Origin: Hyphomicrobiales bacterium
Lineage (GTDB): Bacteria; Pseudomonadota; Alphaproteobacteria; Rhizobiales; Beijerinckiaceae
DNA length: 5,528 nt
NCBI GenBank assembly: GCA_028290085.1
Contig: JAQGKN010000286.1
Span: forward strand, 1 to 5,528
Reading direction: 5' to 3'
In this document: piece by piece, positions 1 through 5,203 of the stretch
Layout: each line of letters opens with the position of its first letter
Position numbering within the stretch: position 1 is the stretch's first letter
The notes under the pieces: model-generated
Seen by the model: the letters and a program-made list of their open reading frames with translations, nothing else
The model's database searches: none
What the model was told of the DNA's origin: nothing
Position numbers and translations under genes: made by a program

Positions 1-472
1 AGCGCTGGCCGCCCTGATCGCGCGGCCGCGTGTCCCATGCCCAGGGAAGCGTCTGCAGGCGCCCATCAGGGAATGTGACGAGATATTGCTGGAGAGGTTT
101 CCAAGCGAAGGTGTGGCTCACCACGAATGGCGCGATCTTGCCGTCGCGGCCCTCTGTCTCGACGATGAATTTTCCCTCGTCGCGCCGGAATTGCGCGGTT
201 GCGCCGAGATGCTCGATGCGCGGACCCGCGAAGTCGCCGAGCACCGTTTCGGCCGTCGCAGGCGACATGGCATGCGCGTGGTCCGAAGTGGTCCAGTCGG
301 CGAATTGCTGGGCGTGGCAGCCGGCACAGGCGCCCGAGCCGACATACGATGGAGGCTCCTGGCCAAGGCCCTGAGCGCTGGCGCCCGGTGACATACCAGC
401 GGCAAGCTTGAAGACGAGGCCCAAGGCCACCCCGAGCAGCAGCACCACAAGACGCAGAGAATAGCCAAACAC
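1..472 (-). CDS. Secreted c-type cytochrome of the multiheme/TPR-associated family (N-terminal part, runs off left edge)
   Basis: 157 residues are visible, reading leftwards and leaving the window. Seen: a signal peptide with hydrophobic core LVVLLLGVALGLVF (about residues 8-21) and a plausible cleavage after ASA (31-33). Next comes YVGSGACAGCHAQQFADW, with the heme c attachment motif CAGCH at residues 49-53, and later PLQQYLV and a Gly-Arg-Leu-Gln...WDTRP segment. Known: this arrangement (YVGS.AC..CH, then LQQYL..FP.GRLQ...WD.RP..QGGQR) is typical of periplasmic cytochromes of the Cytochrome_C554-like group, usually much longer, with more CXXCH motifs and often TPR repeats. Only one heme site is visible here. 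Start choice: an in-frame TGA at 488-490 bounds the frame, there is no ATG before the signal peptide, and GTG at 472 follows a weak AAAGG. It lies 27 bp downstream of the broken araC-type gene on the same strand, so the two may share a transcript. Electron partner and substrate are unknown. Confidence 0.83.
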   Translation of the reverse strand, partial: MFGYSLRLVVLLLGVALGLVFKLAAGMSPGASAQGLGQEPPSYVGSGACAGCHAQQFADWTTSDHAHAMSPATAETVLGDFAGPRIEHLGATAQFRRDEGKFIVETEGRDGKIAPFVVSHTFAWKPLQQYLVTFPDGRLQTLPWAWDTRPRDQGGQR

Positions 473-499
473 AGCAATCGCCGCCTTTCAGGTCTACGT

Positions 500-1474
500 T
501 CACGCCCCGTCAGCGGCGGCGCCGCGCGCCAGCGTCTGCGAGGGCGTCTCGCCAAAGCGTTCCCGATAGCGCTTCGAGAAGCGTCCCAACTCGAAAAAGC
601 AGAATTCGGCGGCGATCTTCGTCACAGTGACACTGGGCTCTGCCTTGAGGAGCGCACTGCGCGCGCCTTCCAGCCGGCGAATGGTGATGGCCTCATGCGG
701 CGAGGCACCCCGCACGCGACGGAAGCTGCATTGCAGCGAGCGCACGCCGACGCCGAGTTCTGTCGCCACTTCCTCCACGCCGATGGGATCGCGCAGGTGC
801 GCGTCTATTCATTCCATGGCCCGGTGGACATGGGTCTCGCCGATATCGCGAATGGGCTCGGCGCCGTGCGAGACGACCTCTGAAAGGCATTCCGCAAAGA
901 GACTGACCAGCAGGCGCTCAGCATGGACACGCGGCTTGCCCGGCTGCGCGAGTGGCGAGTGTGGCAGGTCGAGTTCGCGGGCGAGCCAGAAGGCTGTTGA
1001 CTGCAACGTCTCGCTGCGACCGCTCCGCGGCAGCGCTCCAGCCAGACGCTCGATGGGCGGCAGTTTCCCAAACCGTTGCGCCATGGCCGATCGCACGAAA
1101 TCCCCATCGAGGCTCACGAGCAGTAGGTTGAAGGGCTGCAGCTCCAGTTGCAGATCGATGCCCGGCGCATGCACCACCGTGTTCCCCGGAGCCGAGACGA
1201 CCTCGTGCCCGTTGACGTTATGCAACACCAAGCCGCTCTGGTGGAAATGCAGGCGGAAACGGTCGGACAGGGCACCCTCGACCTTGAGATCGGCGCTGCA
1301 ATCAAATGCAACCTGCGACAGACTGGATCTGCTGAGGTCCACATGGTTCCAGCGAAGTCCGTAATTTCCATCCGTAACCCGGGTCTTGTTGCGTTCCCAG
1401 ATGCGATTGGCAAATTGCTCGCCCGCCTGCGGATCATCGGTCTGGAAAATGCGATGGCGGGACAGCAATTCCAC
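500..1474 (-). pseudogene. AraC-family transcriptional regulator, interrupted by an in-frame TGA
   Basis: Two open stretches lie in the same reading frame: 1474 to 809 (221 residues) and the remainder down to the TGA at 500-502. They are separated only by a TGA at 809-811. The first part resembles the AraC-binding-like sensor domain (motifs FANRIWERN, HQSGLVLHNVNG, VVHAPG). The second is a full C-terminal AraC helix-turn-helix domain (GVEEVATELGVGVRSLQ, then ASPHEAITIRRLEGAR, then ELGRFSKRYRERFGETPSQTL). Read through the stop, the junction is HRAME-stop-IDAHLRDPIGVEEVA, and family members normally have EWI here, so TGA replaces an expected TGG. Total length, about 324 codons, is normal for the family. 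The start is GTG at 1474 with CGGAG about 10 bases upstream; a TGA at 1514-1516 bounds the frame. It is divergent from the solute-binding protein gene, which is the usual place for a regulator of it. Alternatives are a sequencing error or a recent nonsense mutation. Confidence 0.85.
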
Positions 1475-1515
1475 GGCGAAGTCACTCCGAAGCCGGCGTC
1501 GACCATGCCAACGTC

Positions 1516-1521
1516 AATATA
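1516..1521 (-). promoter_or_regulatory. Possible -10 element for the AraC-type gene
   Basis: On the minus strand this reads TATATT, five of six matches to the sigma-70 -10 consensus. A transcript would start near 1509, leaving a leader of roughly 35 bases to the GTG at 1474. No convincing -35 hexamer sits at 16-18 bp. A second minus-strand possibility is TTGAAC (1584-1589) with TAAAAA (1561-1566) at 17 bp spacing; its -35 overlaps the dyad at 1580-1609. Neither is strong. Confidence 0.3.
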
Positions 1522-1565
1522 GAACCGGAATGTTGTTTCCAGTTTCACTGCCGCCCCGAATTTTT

Positions 1566-1597
1566 ATTGCGAATATTTTCGGCGTTCAATTGCAAAT
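1566..1597. repeat. Pair of 9-bp direct repeats, candidate AraC-type half-sites
   Basis: ATTGCGAAT (1566-1574) and ATTGCAAAT (1589-1597) match in 8 of 9 positions and lie 23 bp apart, about two helical turns. They sit in the AT-rich part of the divergent region between the AraC-family gene and the solute-binding protein gene. AraC-type regulators commonly bind direct repeats about 21 bp apart, so assigning these as operator half-sites is reasonable but inferred. Confidence 0.4.
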
Positions 1598-1609
1598 GCC
1601 TGAACGCCG
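1580..1609. promoter_or_regulatory. Perfect 9-bp-arm inverted repeat, candidate operator
   Basis: CGGCGTTCA (1580-1588) and TGAACGCCG (1601-1609) are exact reverse complements separated by 12 bp. The second ATTGCAAAT repeat falls in the loop. Arm centres are 21 bp apart, which suits a dimeric DNA-binding protein on one face of the helix. As RNA it would be a 9-bp stem with a 12-base loop and no U tract, so it is not an intrinsic terminator. It lies 122 bp upstream of the solute-binding protein start and 105 bp upstream of the AraC-type start. Confidence 0.5.
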
Positions 1610-1731
1610 GTCATGGGTGCGGAAGCGGACTGGTTGGCAAGCTGCGGGCGTTCGGAGCGCGCGACAAAAGCTTCCGATCTGCCTATGGTGCGCGCGGCTC
1701 CCGCAAGAGGAGCCTGGGTCGGGAGGGTAGA

Positions 1732-2781
1732 ATGGTTTGCAATAGGGTGCGGAAGTGGCTGATCGCGGCATGTCTCGTCGCAGGTGGAGCCGGCTCCGCG
1801 AATGCGCAGGAGAATCTCGCTTCGTTCTATCAGGGTCGCACCGTCACGATCATCGTCGGCTCGTCGCCGGGCGGCGGCTACGACCTTTATGCGCGCCTGC
1901 TATCCCGGTTCATGAGCAAGCACATCCCCGGAAATCCGACCATCGTGGTTCAGAACATGCCGGGCGCGGCTTCCAATGTGGCCGCATCCTACGTTTACAA
2001 CGTCGCACCCAAGGACGGCACCGTGATCGGGGGGCTCTTCATGGGAGCCGTGCTCGATCCGCTCCTGGGCGATGGCAAGCGCATCACGCATGATGTGAGC
2101 AAGTTCAATTTCATCGGCAATGCCAACAACGATGCCTATGTCTGCATCATCCGCACTGATGCGGCCGTGACGAACATGGCCGACGTTTTCGACAAGGAGC
2201 TGATTGTGGGCGCCAGCGCCGACGGCGCCTCGACGCGCGACTTCCCGCTGCTTCTCAAGAATCTGCTGGGCGCAAAACTGAAGGTCGTGGCAGGCTATCC
2301 CGGCACACGCGAGATCAATCTCGCCCTCGAAAAAGGCGAGGTTCAGGGCGCCTGCGGTGTCGCATGGTCGAGTATTTCGGCGAACTACCCAAGCTGGATC
2401 AAGGACAAGCTCATCAAGCCGCTCGTGCAGGAATCCAACACAGGCTATCCCGATCTCGACAAGCAGGGTGTGCCTCTGGCGCGCGAATTCGCCAAGACGG
2501 ACGAACAGCGTCGCGTTCTCGAATTCATGTATACGCAGACCGCATTCGGCCGTCCCTATGTCGCCGCCCCCGGCGTACCCGCCGAGCGTGTCGCCACACT
2601 GCGCAAAGCATTCATGGACACGATGAACGATCCCGAGCTTCTGGCTGAAGCCAAGCGCATCAACCTCGATGTCGGACCGATCTCGGGCGAAGAGCTGCAG
2701 GCGCAGGTCGTAAAGCTCTATGCGACGCCGCCGGATCTGGTCGCCAAGGCCAAGGCCGCGGTGGCCTTCACGCGGGAATAA
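1732..2781 (+). CDS. Bug/TctC-type periplasmic solute-binding protein of the tripartite tricarboxylate transporter family
   Basis: 349 residues. It should bind a small organic acid (carboxylate or aromatic acid) in the periplasm; the ligand cannot be told from sequence. Seen: a signal peptide with core LIAACLVAGGAG (residues 10-21) and cleavage after ANA (23-25), then FYQGRTVTIIVGSSPGGGYDLYARLL, the hallmark N-terminal Bug segment with the Gly-rich ligand loop. This is followed by HIPGNPTIVVQNMPGAAS, YNVAPKDGTVIG, and a C-terminal region with PGVPAERVATLRKAF, typical of the family. Start choice: the frame is open upstream to 1567, but ATG 1732 is preceded by GGAGG at 1722-1726 and immediately begins the signal peptide, whereas the extension looks like leader sequence. 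Length is normal to slightly long. No TctA or TctB membrane genes are visible; many Bug proteins are encoded alone. Control by the divergent AraC-type gene is likely by position, but that gene is broken. Confidence 0.9.
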   Translation: MVCNRVRKWLIAACLVAGGAGSANAQENLASFYQGRTVTIIVGSSPGGGYDLYARLLSRFMSKHIPGNPTIVVQNMPGAASNVAASYVYNVAPKDGTVIGGLFMGAVLDPLLGDGKRITHDVSKFNFIGNANNDAYVCIIRTDAAVTNMADVFDKELIVGASADGASTRDFPLLLKNLLGAKLKVVAGYPGTREINLALEKGEVQGACGVAWSSISANYPSWIKDKLIKPLVQESNTGYPDLDKQGVPLAREFAKTDEQRRVLEFMYTQTAFGRPYVAAPGVPAERVATLRKAFMDTMNDPELLAEAKRINLDVGPISGEELQAQVVKLYATPPDLVAKAKAAVAFTRE

Positions 2782-2799
2782 ATCAGGCACATCCGGAGT

Positions 2800-2836
2800 C
2801 TTCTTCACATGTCGCGATGTGCGACATGTGAGGAGG
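2800..2836 (+). promoter_or_regulatory. Long hairpin that would sequester the metallophosphoesterase Shine-Dalgarno
   Basis: CACATGTCGC (2806-2815) and GCGACATGTG (2821-2830) are perfect reverse complements around a 5-base loop GATGT. As RNA the stem continues outward: 2805-2800 pairs with 2831-2836, with two G-U pairs, giving 16 base pairs in total. The outer part of the 3' arm is AGGAGG (2831-2836), the Shine-Dalgarno of the ATG at 2842, so it would be fully paired. No U tract follows, so this is not a classical terminator. As DNA, the inner 25 bp could equally be a repressor operator. Confidence 0.7.
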
Positions 2837-2841
2837 CTGAC

Positions 2842-3789
2842 ATGGCCGAGCAAAAGCACGAGAACGGCACAAGCCGGCGCGGTGCGCTGGAATGCATGGT
2901 CTGGGCAGGCACAGGTCTCTTGTGGACCGTCGCGGGCGGTGTCCCGCAGGTCTCGCAAATTCTGGGCGCGACCCCCGCTGCAGCACAGGCCACGAGCGGA
3001 TTTACGTTCGCGCAGATTTCCGACTCGCATCTCGGCTTCGACAAGCCCGCGAACCCAAATCCCAGCGGAACTCTTGAAGAGGCCATCGCCAAGGTGGGTG
3101 CAGCGCCGCAGAAGCCGGCCTTCATGATCCACACAGGCGACATCACGCATCTTTCGCGGCCAAAAGAATTCGATGACGCGCAGCGCATCATCAGCGCCTC
3201 ACGCCTGGACGTGTATTATGTTCCCGGCGAGCATGACGTGATCGATGAGGGCAATGGCCGCGCCTATATGGAGCGCTACGGCACGAAGGCCGGCGCCAAA
3301 GGCTCGGGCTGGTACGCGTTCGATCATCAAGGCGTGCATTTCGTCGGGCTGGTCAACGTCGTCGATCTGAAAGCCGGCGGCATGGGCAATCTTGGATCCG
3401 AGCAGATCGCCTGGCTCGCCGACGATCTGCGCGGCAAGTCCGACTCCACCCCCATCGTCGTCTTCGCCCATATCCCGCTCTGGACCGTTTATGCGGACTG
3501 GGGCTGGGGCACGGACGACAGCATGCAGGCGCTGGCCCTTCTCAAGCGCTTCGGCTCTGTCACCATTCTCAATGGGCACATTCACCAGATCACGCAGAAG
3601 ATCGAAGGCAACGTCACCTTCCACACCGCGCGCGCCACTGCATTTCCGCAGCCTGAGCCTGGCAAGGCACCCTCGCCCGGCCCGATGCTTGTTCCCGCCG
3701 ACAGACTGCGGAGCGTGCTCGGCGTGGCCAGTATCGCGGTCAAGCAAGGCACGCAGCCTCTCGCCATCACCGACACGACTTTGGCGTGA
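2842..3789 (+). CDS. Tat-exported metallophosphoesterase (calcineurin-like)
   Basis: 315 residues. It should be a two-metal phosphoesterase acting outside the cytoplasm; the substrate is unknown. Seen: a twin-arginine signal SRRGAL (11-16), then a hydrophobic stretch WAGTGLLWTVAGG and an Ala-rich cleavage region near ATPAAAQA (43-50). The metal-site motifs come in family order: D61-x-H63, GD at 99-100, GEHD at 129-132, H210 in VVFAHIP, and GHIH at 245-248. The third motif is normally GNHD, so Asn is replaced by Glu. WGWGTDD (220-226) and HTARATAFPQP (261-271) look like conserved subfamily features. Start choice: AGGAGG lies 5 bases before ATG 2842 and the Tat motif follows soon. An in-frame ATG at 2809 with GGAG 10 bases upstream would add 11 residues and cannot be excluded. 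It is the first gene of a unit with the cupredoxin (4-bp gap) and the sigma factor. Confidence 0.9.
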   Translation: MAEQKHENGTSRRGALECMVWAGTGLLWTVAGGVPQVSQILGATPAAAQATSGFTFAQISDSHLGFDKPANPNPSGTLEEAIAKVGAAPQKPAFMIHTGDITHLSRPKEFDDAQRIISASRLDVYYVPGEHDVIDEGNGRAYMERYGTKAGAKGSGWYAFDHQGVHFVGLVNVVDLKAGGMGNLGSEQIAWLADDLRGKSDSTPIVVFAHIPLWTVYADWGWGTDDSMQALALLKRFGSVTILNGHIHQITQKIEGNVTFHTARATAFPQPEPGKAPSPGPMLVPADRLRSVLGVASIAVKQGTQPLAITDTTLA

Positions 3790-3793
3790 AGCC

Positions 3794-4141
3794 ATGCAGC
3801 CGGCTCGAGAGCACGTAGCGCGCAGACGCTTGCTGACGTTGATGTTGGTCTGCCTCGTGCTTGCACTCAGCACGCGGGCGGGAGCGGCGGCGGAAGTGCG
3901 CATTCGCATTGCTGATTTTGCGTTCGCTCCGGCAGATCTCACGATCACGCGTGGCACGATGGTCATTTGGGAAAATGCCGATGACATGGTGCATTCCATC
4001 GTCTCGACGACAGGAGCCTTCCGCTCGTCCGCCCTCGACACAGGCGACAGCTTCACCTTTACCTTCGATTCGCCGGGCACCTTTGAATATTCCTGTGGCC
4101 TTCACCCTCGCATGAGAGGCAGAATTGTCGTGTTGCCGTAA
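3794..4141 (+). CDS. Small periplasmic cupredoxin (plastocyanin/pseudoazurin-like copper protein)
   Basis: 115 residues. It is a probable single-copper electron carrier or copper-binding protein in the periplasm. Seen: a basic N terminus RRRLL followed by hydrophobic LMLVCLVLAL (17-26), with cleavage near RAGAAA (28-33). The mature part of about 82 residues is one cupredoxin fold: FAFAPADLTITRGTMVIWEN, then His67 in MVHSI, then YSCGLHPRMRG carrying Cys101, His104 and Met107. Together these are the four type-1 copper ligands in canonical spacing. The ATG begins 4 bp after the metallophosphoesterase stop and no clear Shine-Dalgarno precedes it, so translation is probably coupled to the upstream gene. 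Its frame is open far upstream, but that part overlaps the phosphoesterase gene and is not coding. The partner could be the exported phosphoesterase or an unseen oxidoreductase; that is inference. Confidence 0.9.
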   Translation: MQPAREHVARRRLLTLMLVCLVLALSTRAGAAAEVRIRIADFAFAPADLTITRGTMVIWENADDMVHSIVSTTGAFRSSALDTGDSFTFTFDSPGTFEYSCGLHPRMRGRIVVLP

Positions 4142-4155
4142 GCGGGCATGACAAT

Positions 4156-4737
4156 GTGAAAGCCGCGAGCCAAGAGACCGCAAGCCACGAGAAATTATCT
4201 GCGACGGTTCTGTCGCATCTCGACTGCGCCTACCAAGTTGCGCGTGGAATGACAGGCAACTCATCCGATGCGCAGGACGTCGTGCAGGACGCCTGCTTGC
4301 GGGTCTTGCAAGGGATCCATGGTTACAAGGGTGGCAACCCGCGCGCCTGGCTTTTGACAATCACACGCAATGCCGCACTGACTTTTCTAGCGGGCAAACG
4401 CCGGCGCGGCGGCACGGTGAGTTGCGACGCCGCGGAGGCGGAGCGCATCGAAGACCCAGCTGCGACGCCCGAAGCGCACGTCATCGCGCAGGCCGATTCC
4501 GCGACACTCGAAGCCGCCCTCGCCGCGTTGCCGCAGCGATTTCGGGAGATCCTGATCCTGCGCGAATATGAAGGCCTCAGCTACCGCGAGATCGCCCGGC
4601 TTACCGGCGTGCCCGCCGGTACCGTCATGTCGCGTCTTGCACGTGCGCGAGCGCTACTGCCAGCGCTGCTGCTGGCCGAGAAAATGGCAGACGCAGGTGC
4701 CCTCCGTCAGGGGCGCGCCACTTCCCGGCCGCCGTAG
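4156..4737 (+). CDS. ECF-type RNA polymerase sigma factor
   Basis: 193 residues. It should direct RNA polymerase to a specific set of promoters. Seen: region 2 at about residues 17-83 (DCAYQVARGMTGNSSDAQDVVQDACLRV, where core binding occurs, then PRAWLLTITRNAALTFLAGKRR, where the -10 is recognised) and region 4 at about 117-170 (LAALPQRFREILILREYEG, then the helix-turn-helix LSYREIARLTGVPAGTVMSRLARAR). Region 3 is absent, as expected for ECF factors. The only usable start is GTG 4156. Three bases of it overlap a tiny ATG-ACA-ATG-TGA (4148-4159) in another frame, which may help couple translation to the cupredoxin gene 14 bp upstream. No anti-sigma gene follows: the next gene is convergent and its 3' end overlaps this one by 31 bp. 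The C-terminal tail after region 4 (about 23 residues) has no recognised domain. Confidence 0.93.
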   Translation: MKAASQETASHEKLSATVLSHLDCAYQVARGMTGNSSDAQDVVQDACLRVLQGIHGYKGGNPRAWLLTITRNAALTFLAGKRRRGGTVSCDAAEAERIEDPAATPEAHVIAQADSATLEAALAALPQRFREILILREYEGLSYREIARLTGVPAGTVMSRLARARALLPALLLAEKMADAGALRQGRATSRPP

Positions 4738-4964
4738 ATCGACCGCCAGCCCGGGCCGACAATGGAATTGCCGAAATAGCCCCGCAACACATCCGCCGCG
4801 CCTTCGGAGGAATAGACGCAGCCGCAGGACGTGCATCGGTGTGCATGAGCCAGCCATGCACCCATGACGCCAACGCCGGCCAGCGTCTCCGGCGTGACGT
4901 CTTCCTGAACCGGATCGACGCCTTTGCAAGCGGTCGACGGGCAATGGGTGCTGGCTTGGGTCAA
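4707..4964 (-). CDS. Small zinc-ribbon-like hypothetical protein
   Basis: 85 residues, function not recognised. Seen: five cysteines in two clusters, C8-x4-C13 and C44-x2-C47-x-C49, plus His residues at 40 and 42, suggesting a bound zinc. A segment DVTPETLAG (22-30) and a C-terminal part rich in Gly and aromatic residues (RGYFGNSIVGPGW) look constrained rather than random. No signal peptide or membrane segment is present, so it is probably cytoplasmic. Start choice: TTG at 4964 with GGAG (4973-4976 on the plus strand) 8 bases upstream; there is no ATG upstream in frame, and the first Met inside would lose the first Cys pair. It overlaps the convergent sigma factor gene by 31 bp at the 3' ends, so antisense interference is possible. 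That the overlapping strand is a clean ECF gene only at its last 10 codons supports this being real. Confidence 0.62.
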   Translation of the reverse strand: MTQASTHCPSTACKGVDPVQEDVTPETLAGVGVMGAWLAHAHRCTSCGCVYSSEGAADVLRGYFGNSIVGPGWRSIYGGREVARP

Positions 4965-4972
4965 TGGATATG

Positions 4973-5041
4973 CTCCGGTCCGCAGAAGCCGTGAGCTTAC
5001 ATCATTGGACCGGGCACTGGTGAGCTAAACGCACCCGGTCC
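4973..5041. repeat. Three GGACCGG elements in alternating orientation upstream of the zinc-ribbon gene
   Basis: CCGGTCC occurs at 4975-4981 and 5035-5041, and its reverse complement GGACCGG at 5007-5013. The outer copies sit in a longer direct repeat, 4975-4990 against 5035-5050, identical at 14 of 16 positions. A separate GTGAGCT is repeated at 4991-4997 and 5020-5026. In a minus-strand transcript the middle copy could pair with either outer one: 8 bp with the distal copy (5034-5041) or 7 bp with the proximal copy, which includes half of the GGAG Shine-Dalgarno. They could also simply be operator sites in DNA. The rest of the 4965-5203 intergenic region shows no other gene. Confidence 0.55.
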
Positions 5042-5168
5042 GCAAAACCCGGGCGCGCGATAGCTCAGGGCCGCAGCAAGGACGGCAGTGGACTCCCGAT
5101 GGTTGCTGCGAATTCCCCGAGCGAACTCATCGTCGTTGAAGGCATCGTCCCCCTAAGGCACCGCGCCC

Positions 5169-5201
5169 TTGTCATACTTCCATATATCCATTATAAAGGA
5201 T
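5169..5201 (+). promoter_or_regulatory. Sigma-70-like promoter with overlapping operator candidate for arsR-type gene
   Basis: TTGTCA (5169-5174) and TATAAA (5192-5197) are separated by 17 bp, a good housekeeping promoter. The -10 lies inside a 16-bp near-palindrome, ATCCATTATAAAGGAT (5186-5201), symmetric at 14 of 16 positions and centred on TTATAA. A wider pair TATCCAT (5185-5191) and ATGGATA (5204-5210) is also present. ArsR-family repressors normally autoregulate by binding AT-rich dyads over their own promoter, so this fits. The predicted start point falls at or next to the ATG at 5204. Confidence 0.6.
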
Positions 5202-5203
5202 TT

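Noticed and set aside
809..811. TGA read as Trp or selenocysteine
   Set aside because: Other genes here use TGG for Trp and end in TGA; the position is Trp in the family, and no selenocysteine insertion element is apparent just downstream. A plain nonsense codon is simpler.
627..1364. Plus-strand open frame of 245 codons
   Set aside because: It is antisense to the AraC-family gene, whose domains are clear; Ser/Arg-rich shadow composition.
1696..1714. Small hairpin GGCTCC/GGAGCC upstream of the solute-binding protein
   Set aside because: Only 6 bp with a 7-base loop and it does not cover the ribosome site; too weak to call.
1567..1731. 55-residue N-terminal extension of the solute-binding protein
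   Set aside because: ATG 1732 has GGAGG at proper spacing and starts a signal peptide at once; the extension would place that signal internally.
1615..1755. Direct repeat GGGTGCGGAAG at 1615-1625 and 1745-1755
   Set aside because: Only 11 bp, the second copy is in the signal-peptide coding region, and there is no further extension; likely chance in GC-rich DNA.
1900..3150. Long minus-strand open frame of 416 codons
   Set aside because: It is the antisense shadow of the solute-binding protein and phosphoesterase genes, shows no domain or signal, and its composition (His, Arg, Cys-rich) is typical of reverse-strand frames in GC-rich DNA.
3199..4080. Minus-strand open frame of 293 codons opposite the phosphoesterase and cupredoxin
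   Set aside because: Both plus-strand genes are complete with catalytic and copper motifs in order; the reverse frame has no recognisable feature.
5053..5120. tRNA-like stretch (GATAGCTCAG near 5058, GCGAATTCCCC near 5108)
   Set aside because: No 7-bp acceptor stem, no proper anticodon arm and no GTTCGA T-loop can be formed; the D-arm resemblance is probably chance.
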